DNA of 64,000 nt from the NCBI GenBank assembly GCA_034521755.1, contig JAXHMB010000006.1, positions 78,530-142,529 of the forward strand, written 5' to 3'. The notes beneath the pieces are model-generated. The model was not told where the DNA came from, did not search any database, and worked only from the letters and a program-made list of their open reading frames with translations. Source of the DNA: JAXHMB01 sp034521755 (GTDB lineage Bacteria; Bacteroidota; Rhodothermia; Balneolales; Balneolaceae). Positions 45,212 through 55,085 of the stretch are shown here, one piece after another. The position numbers and the translations under genes were made by a program. Position 1 is the stretch's first letter; each line of letters starts with the position of its first letter.

Positions 45212-48200
45212 TTAATAATCATGATTCCATCGCAGGTCAACACCCTGTCGTGAATCGTTACCCTGTCTCAGAATAAGCTTTAAGTTCTGTCTGAGTTTAT
45301 ATTCGAGTATAAAGCCTGTATCAGGAGTTGAACCGGTGATGACATTCTGTATTGCAAAAAATATCTTGGGGCTAATATACCATCCCGTTGTAATAGATGT
45401 TCCACTTTCTCCGCCGGCTAAGGTATTATCAATTTTTACTACATCAATACCCAGCTGCCTGGTAGCCAGCGATTCAACCCGATCTAAAAGTACTTCCATG
45501 GCAACATCTGCAGCAGTTGTATTGCTGCCCGAATTAGCCACTACCTGCTGCCAGGAATCCAGCTTATAAAAAGGCTGGCCAAATAATGTATAGCTTATGA
45601 TACTCTGCAACTCCATTTCAGGCTGACTTTCATACTTAAACCGGGGACTCTCAACCGTACCTTCTATGATATACCATATCTTTATTTCCTCTTCAGGCTG
45701 AGGGGGCTCGTAAAGTGAACGAACATTAAGGGATGGATTCTCTGGGTTACCTGAAAATGTAATCTGTCCCTCTTCGATCTCAAACTGTTTACCCAGAGGA
45801 CGGGCATAACCACTGGAAGTATTGATAGCTCCAAACATCTGAAGGTCTTTAACAGTCTCTTTTACCACATTTACCTGCCCCTCGAGCTCAAGCTCCATTT
45901 CCAGGTATCGTTCATTTCTAACAAAAAAGCGCCGATCAAATGATACATCCATATTTATACTCAATGAATCATAGACCGCACTGGTTTCACCAACAGTTTC
46001 GGTAGAATCCAAGCTCACATTTTCTACTGATTTTTCACCAAAATTGTCCAGTTCAACAAAGCCATTTTGGAACCGCACTCTACCCGAAATATCAGGACTG
46101 GTAAATGTCCCATTAATATCCACATCAGCATTTATAGCGGCGTTGTATTGAGCAGTATTCGCTGCTCTAAAGTTTCTTGCACTGATCGAAATATCCATCT
46201 CATCGGGAACCAATCTTTTCAAGTCCATTGCTCCACTGGCACTCAGGGTGCCTCTACCACTTTTTGCTGAGAAGTCAGTTATCCTTATTTGATTGGGTTC
46301 AAATATAACATTTGATTTCATTTCACTGATCCTGATGCCAGCCGGGACGATCTGTACAGCCCCATTAGACAGCGACAGCTTCCCATCCGTTTTAAGATCT
46401 CCGGCCAATCCGGTAACCTCTACAACACCATCAAGCCTACCTTGTATATTTCGAACTTGTTTGGGATCTACAAAATCATTTAAAGCGGCCAGCTTAAAGT
46501 TGTTGGTTTCAAGAACAACGTTAATTGGATCTGTCTCTTTGGCCATAGAAGCTTCAAAGGTCAGCAGGTCAACATAAAATGGGATCTTTGCGGTGACATC
46601 CGCTGCTTTTTGGTTAAGAGAATTGACAGCAGCATTAAGGTTTATTACCGACTGTTCATGATCATAATTCAAATCAGCCGTAACTGAGTCTACCTGCACT
46701 CCCGATAACACGGCCTGATCAAGATTGAGATCGCCCGTTAGCTTTGGCATTCCGGCTCTGCCTTCAAGTTGTCCGTCAAAGCTGAGAATACCATCTGTCT
46801 CAGTAATTCCGGCGCTCTCGAGCAGGTTTTCAAAGTCATTCAGCGCCACCCGGTTAATTCGTAAAAATCCATTTATCGGTTGATCGAAAAAGCTGTCATT
46901 AATCGTTGCTGGCTTCTGTAATGTAAATGGTACCTCAATTTTGCCAAGTATAATTTCTTTATTGCTATCGGTGATGGCAAGATCTGAACTCAAAAGCCCA
47001 TTTCTGATAGATGTTTTAAGCTTGAATTCGTCAAGCATCGTCTCACGATAAACAATATCGGAGATCGTCAAATCCCCTTCTGCTGTAAGAGTCGTATCGA
47101 CACGATTAATATGAAGAGAACCCAACATCATCCCTTCAATATAGGACTCACCCAGCAATGCATTTTGCAAGACAGCCAGATTAAGATTTTGTCCGCTCAA
47201 AAATACTTCCTGCTTCAGCGAATCGGCATAAGGAACAGCCAGTTTAAAAGAAGCACCATCAGCAGATTGCAGAGATAGGGTATCCATTTTGATCGCTTCA
47301 TTTTTTATCAGAAACTCGAAAGGTCGCTGGAGCGCAAGCGTAGCTGTAGAACTAGCTAAATCCAGCATGTCTGTTTTAACAACAGAAGAATCTTCTGTAA
47401 TAATATAGCTTCCTTCCTGGTTGATTTCTCCATCCTGGGCACTACTAAATGATAAGTTGAAGGCACCGGTAATTTGCTGAGCCCGAACCTGACCTCGCGT
47501 TTGGATATTAAAGTCCTGCAAATTAACTGCTGCAAAACTCGGCGAAGTAAGATTCACATCAACCACATACTGGGGCTCTTCGGTGATAGAGGCCTCAATA
47601 TTTCCCTCGGCATTTGCTGCAGTAAAGCTGTCATCATAGTTCACATTCGATAGGTTGATGTTACCTGTAAACTTCAAACTATTATTTTGAATAGGACTTA
47701 ATTCTCCTGTAATTTTTCCGTCAGCCTGAAGTTTATCAGAGCCCACCAATGGGGCCAATGCTCTAAGATCTTTGACTTGCACATCCAGGTTTAACTTATT
47801 TGAAGTTCGATAATAATCGGTGAGATGTAACCGGGCATCAAATGATCCGTCAGCAATGGCACTCTGCAAAAAAGCATCACGAATAGTAGCAACAGTATCC
47901 TGAATTTCAACCTGTGCCATAAACTGATTGATAGATTCGCCATTCACCACAGACGAGTCGATCTGAAGCGAAGAATTCAGCTTCAGGTTTTCCAGTGAAT
48001 TCCCACTGCCTTCACCCTTAATTCTACCTGAAATGGATGAAGCAAAATTCTCAAGTCCCCTGCATTCTGACAGGTCAAAATTATCAGCAATAATGGTATA
48101 ATTAAAAACAGGATTTGAAGTAATCTGACGTGCTTCTGCTTCAATATCTATCTCACTCTTGTCTAAACGAATGGTAGAGTTATTGGTAATCCCTTGGCGG

Positions 48201-49678
48201 CTAAACTGCCCCTCTAATTGAATCAGACTGAAGCCCTGCTCCATAAATTGAGAATCTTTAACCTCTATATCATACTTCCAGGGGATGTCTTCAGGATAAA
48301 ACCCTGTGCCTGAAATGTCCGCTGAAAAATTGATGAGTCCGGAATAATTTCCATCTTTCATCCAGTAACCGGGGTTAATATTCCTTCCCGACATAGAGAA
48401 ACTGCTTGTAGGCCCATCTTCAAAAATATTCTTACTTTGGGCTGTGACATTTAATCTTTGTCTGCCATTTGAAGTACTCAATTTAGATGTCAGCTCACCT
48501 CTAGAAAGCGATAGAACCCCTTCCATATTATTCAGCATATAATCGTTATATGCTATCCCTTCCAGCTGAAAGTCCCCATTAAATTGTCCATTCCCCAAGT
48601 CTTCAAAAGGAATATTCCCATCTGCATCAAAGGATAAACCACGAAGGACAGGAAGTGTAGAATCACCGGTAAAAACAGGCATATCTACCAGTTCAGCATT
48701 AGCGCTAATCCCCTGCAGGGTTAATGAATTATTATAACTGAAATCGGCATCTAATTGAAGCTGCTGCAATCCATTGGCATTTACGTTCAGCCCAAGCGTA
48801 AACTGTTCTTTATTTCCACGTATGTTTAGCTTTGCACTTATATCCTGGCGCACTGGTGCTTCATCAATAAATGCAGCTATATCTTTCCATGAAAGTGGGC
48901 GCGCCTCAATCTTTACCTGCGAAAGTGAATCTTCAAGACTCAATACACCTGATGTTTCAAGCACCGAATTACCTGTTGCAACTACCAGTTTTTGCAAAGA
49001 AACAGACTGACTGCTAATCTTGGCTTTAGACTGAACCGTAACAGGATCGTTCAAATTACTGCTGACAACTTTAAAAGAGAAAGCTGAAATAGCTGCATCA
49101 AACCTGTCGCCCAGGTAGTCAATGCTACCGTTCAGGGATAAATCAGAGATAGTGAAAGCAGAATCTCCGGGCAAACTCTCAATGCTGGCGTCAATTTCTC
49201 CACGACTTATATTTAGTTTTTTGATTGATACTGGAAATGCCTCTCCATTCGAGGGAGCTGATGATTCACTTTGCTTTAGCCAGGTAGTTACATTCCAGAC
49301 AGAATCCTGTTGTTCAACATTCATAGATGGTCGGGAAATATAAACTTGTGATACTTCAAAAGCCGTTGAAAAATAACTCCACACATTATATCCTGCTACA
49401 ATTGTATCGACTGAAGCTACCGTCTCATCATTTTTCTCTAGGGTAATATTCGTAAGAATTATCTCTTTCCAAAGGTCCCCTTTCAGGTCTTCAATATGAA
49501 GCGTAGCATTAAGCTGTTCGTTGGCAACAGATTCAATCTGTGTTTTTGCAAGTTGATGCATCCAGTTGGTTTTCAATGACAGACGAAACCCTATAATCAA
49601 TACAAGCAAAGTACCTGCCAGTATCCACGGCCATTTACGCCTTTTGCTCAAATTGCTATGTGATTTGTTTTCTGTCAA
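45212..49678 (-). CDS. tamB: TamB-like translocation and assembly protein
   Basis: A very long (1488 residues) periplasm-spanning protein. A signal anchor is at about residues 17-36 (WPWILAGTLLVLIIGF). The body is a repetitive beta-rich AsmA/DUF490-like rod with alternating hydrophobic residues, and the C-terminal TamB domain contains PPQPEEEIKIWYIIEGTV and ISYTLFGQPFYKLDSWQ. TamB bridges the inner membrane to the outer-membrane barrel TamA, acting in autotransporter insertion and, in recent models, lipid transport. Its start overlaps the TamA stop by four bases, so the two are coupled. Confidence 0.93.
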   Translation of the reverse strand: MTENKSHSNLSKRRKWPWILAGTLLVLIIGFRLSLKTNWMHQLAKTQIESVANEQLNATLHIEDLKGDLWKEIILTNITLEKNDETVASVDTIVAGYNVWSYFSTAFEVSQVYISRPSMNVEQQDSVWNVTTWLKQSESSAPSNGEAFPVSIKKLNISRGEIDASIESLPGDSAFTISDLSLNGSIDYLGDRFDAAISAFSFKVVSSNLNDPVTVQSKAKISSQSVSLQKLVVATGNSVLETSGVLSLEDSLSQVKIEARPLSWKDIAAFIDEAPVRQDISAKLNIRGNKEQFTLGLNVNANGLQQLQLDADFSYNNSLTLQGISANAELVDMPVFTGDSTLPVLRGLSFDADGNIPFEDLGNGQFNGDFQLEGIAYNDYMLNNMEGVLSLSRGELTSKLSTSNGRQRLNVTAQSKNIFEDGPTSSFSMSGRNINPGYWMKDGNYSGLINFSADISGTGFYPEDIPWKYDIEVKDSQFMEQGFSLIQLEGQFSRQGITNNSTIRLDKSEIDIEAEARQITSNPVFNYTIIADNFDLSECRGLENFASSISGRIKGEGSGNSLENLKLNSSLQIDSSVVNGESINQFMAQVEIQDTVATIRDAFLQSAIADGSFDARLHLTDYYRTSNKLNLDVQVKDLRALAPLVGSDKLQADGKITGELSPIQNNSLKFTGNINLSNVNYDDSFTAANAEGNIEASITEEPQYVVDVNLTSPSFAAVNLQDFNIQTRGQVRAQQITGAFNLSFSSAQDGEINQEGSYIITEDSSVVKTDMLDLASSTATLALQRPFEFLIKNEAIKMDTLSLQSADGASFKLAVPYADSLKQEVFLSGQNLNLAVLQNALLGESYIEGMMLGSLHINRVDTTLTAEGDLTISDIVYRETMLDEFKLKTSIRNGLLSSDLAITDSNKEIILGKIEVPFTLQKPATINDSFFDQPINGFLRINRVALNDFENLLESAGITETDGILSFDGQLEGRAGMPKLTGDLNLDQAVLSGVQVDSVTADLNYDHEQSVINLNAAVNSLNQKAADVTAKIPFYVDLLTFEASMAKETDPINVVLETNNFKLAALNDFVDPKQVRNIQGRLDGVVEVTGLAGDLKTDGKLSLSNGAVQIVPAGIRISEMKSNVIFEPNQIRITDFSAKSGRGTLSASGAMDLKRLVPDEMDISISARNFRAANTAQYNAAINADVDINGTFTSPDISGRVRFQNGFVELDNFGEKSVENVSLDSTETVGETSAVYDSLSINMDVSFDRRFFVRNERYLEMELELEGQVNVVKETVKDLQMFGAINTSSGYARPLGKQFEIEEGQITFSGNPENPSLNVRSLYEPPQPEEEIKIWYIIEGTVESPRFKYESQPEMELQSIISYTLFGQPFYKLDSWQQVVANSGSNTTAADVAMEVLLDRVESLATRQLGIDVVKIDNTLAGGESGTSITTGWYISPKIFFAIQNVITGSTPDTGFILEYKLRQNLKLILRQGNDSRQGVDLRWNHDY

Positions 49679-51642
49679 AATGCTTGGCCAATGCTAAAGT
49701 GAATTCCAATTCTATTCCAGAAATTTCCAAAATCCTGACCTCTATATATATTTAAATCTCGTTTAGTCGGATTAACTTTATATCCTACATCAATACGTAA
49801 AGGACCAATGGGAGAGCGATACCTAAGCCCCCCTCCAATGCCAAACTGAATAGGCCTGTTACCTACAGTACTTAGTTTATTCCACACCTGTCCTCCATCC
49901 AGAAAGGCTGACACGCCAAATCCGTTAATTAGCTCATCCAGGCTTTGGCGAATCTCAACATTAAAACCAAACATCGTTCGTCCGCCGGTAGGTATATATC
50001 TAACAAATTCAGTTGTATCGCGATAGGTACCATCATTTTGCAACACACTGTCTGGACGAACTCTGGCTTGTTTAGGTCCTAATTCCTGTCGATACCAGCC
50101 ACGTACAGAGTTTGTACCCCCAAGAAAAAATCGAATATTATTGGGAAGCGAATCGGTATCAACGCTAAACAAACTCCCGGCCTGCACACGCGTAGCCAAT
50201 GTAGTACTTTTAGATAACTCAGTATATCTTCGCACATCCACTGATAGCTTTTGAAAGCTAAACGTGGCGCCTCCTAAAAAGCCGGATACTTCGGCGTAAG
50301 GCTGAACGACCCATCCACGCTGCTCGCGCGAAAATCCCTGACTGTAATATCCGCTGACTTGCAAAGAAGACAGATCGTATTGAAGTGTAGTATCCGGCAG
50401 GCTGGCATCTGTTTGCTTCGAAAGTTCTTGGTTCTTTGTGTATTGATAGGAAATACTTCCGGTCATATTTTCACTGTAGCGATAGATAAAACTGTTAGTA
50501 ATACCACCACGCAGCAACTCAAAACTTTTTTCAAGCAGGTGTTGGCCAAAAGGAGATATTATTACACTGCTTTTGGTATTAAAGACATACGGGAACAGAT
50601 AATCCAGACTGACGCTTTGCTCAATAAAAGAAGCTCGCCCCGAAGCTGTAAACTTATGGCCTTGGTTAAAAGCATTTCTATGAGTCCAGGAAACCTGACC
50701 TCTCAGCAGCTCTTCAATTCCAAAACCAACCGAAGTTTGAATACTTCTCAGGGAGTTTTCGCGAACCCTTATTCTCATATCTAAAGTAGTGTCCCGGGGC
50801 TGTTCGGGAATATCAATGGTTACAAAACGATACATGTGATGGTTAAATAATTCCTGCTGTGCTTTCTGGATCTCATCATAATTATAGAGATCACCCGTTC
50901 GCAAAGCTGATTCCCGTATTACATAGTCATCAGGCAGTTTCTCTGCCCCCTCTACTTCCAGTTTTTCAATATATGTTTTGGGTCCGGGTTTACTGGTAAT
51001 CGTTAGGTTAGCTTCCAAACGGCTTGTATCAATCTTGGTAGTTATTTCTACTTCAGCATATGCAAAGCCAAGGTTTTTTAACACATCAACAAACGAGCCA
51101 ATAACTTCAGGCTCCCGAATAAACTGATACCTTTTGCCTGATCTATACGCATGCTTTTCAAGAACCGCTTGGTAATCATCATTTTCACGTATCTCTTTCT
51201 CTATCGGGGTACTGGCATCAATAACATAAGTAACATCATTGACTCTAATCGGTGCATTTTCATCAATCGTGAAGATGACCTTTTTTTTCCAGTCTTTTTT
51301 ACCATCCTCCACACGATATGAGACACGCACTTTATTGTACCCTCTGCGGTTGTAGTAATTGCGAATTCGTATCACATCCTTTCTTAGTTCCGTCTCGTTA
51401 ATCGCATGGCCACCTTTATTCCAAAACTTAACCTTGTCCCAAAACGAGGGCGATTCTGTAGCTATCTGATCTTTAATAACTAAATCAGAAAAAGCTTCAT
51501 TGCCCTTTATTTCTATTTTCCATACCTGGTCGGGTATATCCGGGGCTTGACCAATATGGGAAGGAGAATAGGCATACACAGAAATCCCAATCAACCAAAA
51601 CACCAAAAAAATAACACTTACTTTAGGATATAACTGCTGCAC
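49675..51642 (-). CDS. tamA: TamA/BamA-like outer-membrane assembly protein
   Basis: A 655-residue outer-membrane protein. The signal peptide VSVIFLVFWLIGISVYAYS is followed by three POTRA domains (about 40-130, 130-215 and 215-290) with the GNEAFSDLVIKDQI, VSYRVEDGKK and ESALRTGDLYNYDEI patterns. The C-terminal 16-strand barrel (Omp85 domain) has the loop motif VRGWYRQELGP and the terminal strand IGIHFSIGQAF. The three-POTRA count fits TamA better than BamA. Co-transcribed with tamB. Confidence 0.92.
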   Translation of the reverse strand: MQQLYPKVSVIFLVFWLIGISVYAYSPSHIGQAPDIPDQVWKIEIKGNEAFSDLVIKDQIATESPSFWDKVKFWNKGGHAINETELRKDVIRIRNYYNRRGYNKVRVSYRVEDGKKDWKKKVIFTIDENAPIRVNDVTYVIDASTPIEKEIRENDDYQAVLEKHAYRSGKRYQFIREPEVIGSFVDVLKNLGFAYAEVEITTKIDTSRLEANLTITSKPGPKTYIEKLEVEGAEKLPDDYVIRESALRTGDLYNYDEIQKAQQELFNHHMYRFVTIDIPEQPRDTTLDMRIRVRENSLRSIQTSVGFGIEELLRGQVSWTHRNAFNQGHKFTASGRASFIEQSVSLDYLFPYVFNTKSSVIISPFGQHLLEKSFELLRGGITNSFIYRYSENMTGSISYQYTKNQELSKQTDASLPDTTLQYDLSSLQVSGYYSQGFSREQRGWVVQPYAEVSGFLGGATFSFQKLSVDVRRYTELSKSTTLATRVQAGSLFSVDTDSLPNNIRFFLGGTNSVRGWYRQELGPKQARVRPDSVLQNDGTYRDTTEFVRYIPTGGRTMFGFNVEIRQSLDELINGFGVSAFLDGGQVWNKLSTVGNRPIQFGIGGGLRYRSPIGPLRIDVGYKVNPTKRDLNIYRGQDFGNFWNRIGIHFSIGQAF

Positions 51643-51795
51643 TAGCCTTTAATTATTAAATTTTTTGTTGTTATAATAGGCCTGAAACAAAAATTAAACT
51701 GCTCGGAATAATAAGATATTGCTAACTGCCCTCAAAAATTTAAGAGGATACCCGTTTCTTTTTTCCGGTATTCTTCATATTGACTTTTAAAAGCC

Positions 51796-53067
51796 ATGTG
51801 TATTAACAACGTAAAGCCTGTTCTTTTGATTCTTTTAATGCTTACCGTCGGATCTTGTTCCTCCTCAGAGTCTTTTTCAGGTTTTTCTTATGACCCGGAA
51901 GGTGCTACAGAAACCACTGATAAACCTATTTCGCCCCAACATGAACGCACCATAGGCATTGCCCGGGATGGCATCTGGATTACAAACGAGTTTGCCGGGG
52001 CAAGGGTTAATGATTTTTTTAAAGTTAGTGATTCTCTCTATCAGGTTGTAATTGCACCTGAAAATGCTCCCATCAATAATAGCCCGTGGTATAGTTTTAA
52101 GATTTGGTCTGACACTACAAAAAAAGTACAATTAAAACTGGCCTACAACGAAGGAGAACACCGCTATATCCCTGAAATAAGCAACAATGGGCAAATATGG
52201 TCTACCATTGATTCCACAAATTATAAGCCCGACACCCTTGCCGGTACTGCAACATTATCACTATCACTAAGTAAGGATACGCTTTGGGTCAGCGGACAAG
52301 AATTAATTACGCAATATACATTTAACAACTGGGCTGATTCTTTAGCTAAAAAACCGTATGTAAAACGAGAAACTATTGGTTACTCCCACCAAGAACGACC
52401 CATTCAGCGACTTACCATTTCCCAGGTTAACCCGGATGAACCACACGGAGTCCTTATCATAACATCACGCTTACATCCTCCTGAAGTGACCGGACAAATA
52501 GCAGCACTCAACTTCATTGAAGTATTGTCATCAGATTCTGACTTGGCACAACAATTTCGACAACATTTTGAAATCATTGCTTATCCTTTTGCCAACCCGG
52601 ATGGGGTACAAAATGGGCACTGGCGACATAATGCGGGCGGTGTAGATCTCAACAGAGACTGGCAGGCTTTCAACCAGCCCGAGACAAGAGCCATTAGAGA
52701 TGACCTCATACAAACCGTAAAAAACAACTCTCTTAAGACGGTATACTATGGAATTGATTTCCACTCAACTGATGAAAATATCTTTTATCCCATAAACCAG
52801 GATATCAAAACCTTTCCCGATGATTTCACCTACCGCTGGCTGGACGCGCTAACCGCTGCTTTTCCCGAGATAGAATTTGCAGTTGAACCTTTTGATACCA
52901 GCTCACCGATCACTAAAAACTGGATCTTTAAAACATTTGGCGCCGATGCACTGACTTATGAAGTCAACGATACGATGAATAGAGAACTCATCGACAAAAC
53001 TTCAAGGAAGGCCGCTCATCTTTTGATGAAAATGTTGCTTCAAGAAGTTGAGAAAAGCAAAAATTAG
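51796..53067 (+). CDS. M14 family zinc carboxypeptidase, lipoprotein
   Basis: A 423-residue lipoprotein with lipobox at LLMLTVGSC (Cys about 21). An N-terminal beta domain of ~170 residues precedes a metallocarboxypeptidase: zinc ligands His-Glu in SRLHPPEVTG and the third His in YYGIDFHSTDENIF, substrate Arg in HNAGGVDLNRDW, and catalytic Glu in ALTYEVNDTM. The family includes tubulin-like deglutamylases and peptidoglycan amidases; with an N-terminal beta domain this resembles the secreted M14 peptidases of Bacteroidota. It reads divergently from tamA, sharing a 150-base region. It is followed after 15 bases by a small membrane protein. Confidence 0.9.
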   Translation: MCINNVKPVLLILLMLTVGSCSSSESFSGFSYDPEGATETTDKPISPQHERTIGIARDGIWITNEFAGARVNDFFKVSDSLYQVVIAPENAPINNSPWYSFKIWSDTTKKVQLKLAYNEGEHRYIPEISNNGQIWSTIDSTNYKPDTLAGTATLSLSLSKDTLWVSGQELITQYTFNNWADSLAKKPYVKRETIGYSHQERPIQRLTISQVNPDEPHGVLIITSRLHPPEVTGQIAALNFIEVLSSDSDLAQQFRQHFEIIAYPFANPDGVQNGHWRHNAGGVDLNRDWQAFNQPETRAIRDDLIQTVKNNSLKTVYYGIDFHSTDENIFYPINQDIKTFPDDFTYRWLDALTAAFPEIEFAVEPFDTSSPITKNWIFKTFGADALTYEVNDTMNRELIDKTSRKAAHLLMKMLLQEVEKSKN

Positions 53068-53081
53068 ATTACATTATAAGC

Positions 53082-53543
53082 ATGGACGATCCCAAACGCA
53101 TACTTCATGAGCTTGTATTAAACTGGAAGCTGAGGCTGGTAGTCAGTGCCCTTTTCAGTATGATGGGACTCTCTTTTTTAATTGCGCTGCTTAGCGGAAT
53201 CTTTGCTGACCTTAATCTACTTGATCAAACCATTGTGGGCGTAGCAGTTTTTATCGTCATGATTCCTGTTTACCTCATTATTGCTGACCTGCCTAAAATT
53301 AGTGAGCATACCATCACAGAAATGCTCAATGAGCATGTTCCCGAGTTTCAGGAAAAAGCCGGTATTGTACTTAAGTCTGAAGCTGAGCTCAATGAAAATG
53401 AGGCTAAACTTAAAGCTAAAATAGAAAGGTTGTATCAAGATAAACCACTGCATAAATATTTGCCCAACCGGCCCATCAAACAAGCAGTAATTCTTTTGGT
53501 GCTTTGTCTTTCTTTGGCCGCTGTAAGCCATTTTATGATATAA
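53082..53543 (+). CDS. Small membrane protein of unknown function
   Basis: A 153-residue protein with three hydrophobic segments (about 20-41, 50-68 and 133-152) and a charged, helical central loop (about 72-128, rich in E and K, with potential coiled coil). It begins 14 bases after the M14 gene stop and probably belongs to the same transcript. No family recognised; possibly a partner or anchoring factor of the peptidase, which is inference from adjacency only. Confidence 0.6.
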   Translation: MDDPKRILHELVLNWKLRLVVSALFSMMGLSFLIALLSGIFADLNLLDQTIVGVAVFIVMIPVYLIIADLPKISEHTITEMLNEHVPEFQEKAGIVLKSEAELNENEAKLKAKIERLYQDKPLHKYLPNRPIKQAVILLVLCLSLAAVSHFMI

Positions 53544-53615
53544 GCACTTCACAAAAACTTTATGTTTAATGCCTATGCTTGTATTTAATTTCACAAACTA
53601 ACCGCAACCGCATTT

Positions 53616-54536
53616 ATGGGCCATTCACACCATCATGGACACCATCATCACCATCATAGTGGTGATCAAACCGAAGGCCGGTTATGGATTTCGATTTTTC
53701 TGAACCTGGCCATTACCCTTGCTGAGTTTGTAGGCGGAATTATCTCCGGCAGCCTGTCTCTCCTTTCTGATGCTGTTCATAATCTTAACGATACGGCCTC
53801 ACTGGGTATTAGTCTCGTAGCCCGCAAAGTCTCCAAGAAAAAAGCCACAAAGCGAAAAACATTTGGCTATAAGCGCGCCGAAATTATCGGGGCTTTTATC
53901 AACCTCATCACTCTGGTTATCATTGCTCTTTTCCTAATCAAAGAAGGAGTTGAACGATTCTACAACCCGCAGCCTATAGATGGTATGGTGATGTTTGTAG
54001 TAGCAATTATTGGCTTACTGGGCAATGTGATAACTGCCGTACTGCTGTATCGCAGTTCCAAAGAAAACATCAACATAAAAAGTGCCTATGTACATATAAT
54101 GTCTGATGCCCTTTCTTCTGTAGGCGTCATTATTGCCGGTTGGCTTATTCTGAAATACCAATTGTATATAGTAGATACAATTCTCACAATCCTGATTGCC
54201 GGTTATATTTTGGTGCAGAGCTACTACATGCTCCGCAAAACAATCGACATTCTGATGGAGAGCACTCCTACAGGTATCAAAATGGATGAGGTTACTGAAG
54301 CTATGCAACAAATAGACGGGGTGCTGGATATTCACCACTTACACATCTGGCGGCTCGATGAAGACAACATTCTACTGGAAAGTCACGTAGTTATTGATGA
54401 AAATGACATGGCGAATATGGAAAGGATTAAGGCCAGCCTAAAGGAATTGTTGAACGCTTCCTTTGATATTCATCATTCAACACTGGAATTTGAATTTGAA
54501 CCCTGCGAAGACTATGCCGAAAGCCCTTGTAATTAA
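53616..54536 (+). CDS. Cation diffusion facilitator (Zn/Co/Cd efflux, CzcD/ZitB-like)
   Basis: A 306-residue proton-coupled metal exporter. The start has a histidine-rich head (HSHHHGHHHHHHSGD) that likely samples metal. Six membrane helices carry the metal-site pairs HNLND (helix II, LLSDAVHNLNDT) and HIMSDA (helix V). A cytoplasmic C-terminal domain follows with LDIHHLHIWRLDED, plus a final DIHHSTLEFE. The HxxxD-type sites point to zinc, with cobalt or cadmium as possible substrates. Directly upstream of the copper-related gene group but with its own promoter. Confidence 0.93.
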   Translation: MGHSHHHGHHHHHHSGDQTEGRLWISIFLNLAITLAEFVGGIISGSLSLLSDAVHNLNDTASLGISLVARKVSKKKATKRKTFGYKRAEIIGAFINLITLVIIALFLIKEGVERFYNPQPIDGMVMFVVAIIGLLGNVITAVLLYRSSKENINIKSAYVHIMSDALSSVGVIIAGWLILKYQLYIVDTILTILIAGYILVQSYYMLRKTIDILMESTPTGIKMDEVTEAMQQIDGVLDIHHLHIWRLDEDNILLESHVVIDENDMANMERIKASLKELLNASFDIHHSTLEFEFEPCEDYAESPCN

Positions 54537-54591
54537 AACTGATCTAAATAACTATTTGATTTCAGTTGATAAGATCATATTTTAAATTTTG

Positions 54592-54975
54592 ATGATAAAA
54601 AAACTGGTATCCATATCACTTATTTTTTGCATCTTGGCTTCATTGCTGGGTTTTGCTATTCCCTTAAGCTGGTACCTTTCTAATTACACACACATTACAA
54701 CCAACCTGTGTATCAACCGGCACAACCCAAATGTAAAATGTAATGGAGTTTGCCAACTTAAAGACAGAATGAATCAGGATGACAATCACAATCATGCTGA
54801 TGAAAATAAAGCCACGACTATTGACCGAAATCATCGGGTTGACTTGTTTGTGACAAATGATGGCAGTGCCCTTATAAAACCTGTAGTGACTCCAGACAGA
54901 TTTCCGCCGGCTAATAAAATTGCGGACCTCCTATGGATAAAAGAGCCTTCCTCTCCTCCGCCCCGTTTGGGATAA
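54592..54975 (+). CDS. Cys-rich membrane-anchored protein upstream of TonB receptor
   Basis: A 127-residue protein from the ATG at 54592 (a TTG is one codon upstream). A hydrophobic N-terminus (residues 2-26) forms a signal anchor. It is followed by a conserved-looking cysteine motif: C40-INR then C50-NG-V-C54-QLK, i.e. LCxNR...KCNGVCQL. A His/Asp/Asn-rich segment (NHNHAD, about 65-70) and a Pro-rich end follow. Such C-x-G-x-C-x-L proteins are common just ahead of copper TonB receptors in Bacteroidota; a periplasmic metal-binding role is inference. The following GTG start of the receptor is 110 bases downstream. Confidence 0.6.
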   Translation: MIKKLVSISLIFCILASLLGFAIPLSWYLSNYTHITTNLCINRHNPNVKCNGVCQLKDRMNQDDNHNHADENKATTIDRNHRVDLFVTNDGSALIKPVVTPDRFPPANKIADLLWIKEPSSPPPRLG

Positions 54976-55085
54976 GCTATTACATCGATTATAAAAAAAC
55001 AGCCTTAACATACAACCCTCCCCGGTTGCATTGTGGCTGCATTTCTTATTCCAATAATTTATCACACGATTTCCAGGAGGATACT

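Noticed and set aside
54933..55085. Longer N-terminus for the TonB receptor
   Set aside because: The extension lacks signal-peptide character and overlaps the upstream gene; a strong AGGAGG lies directly before the GTG at 55086, which begins a normal signal peptide.
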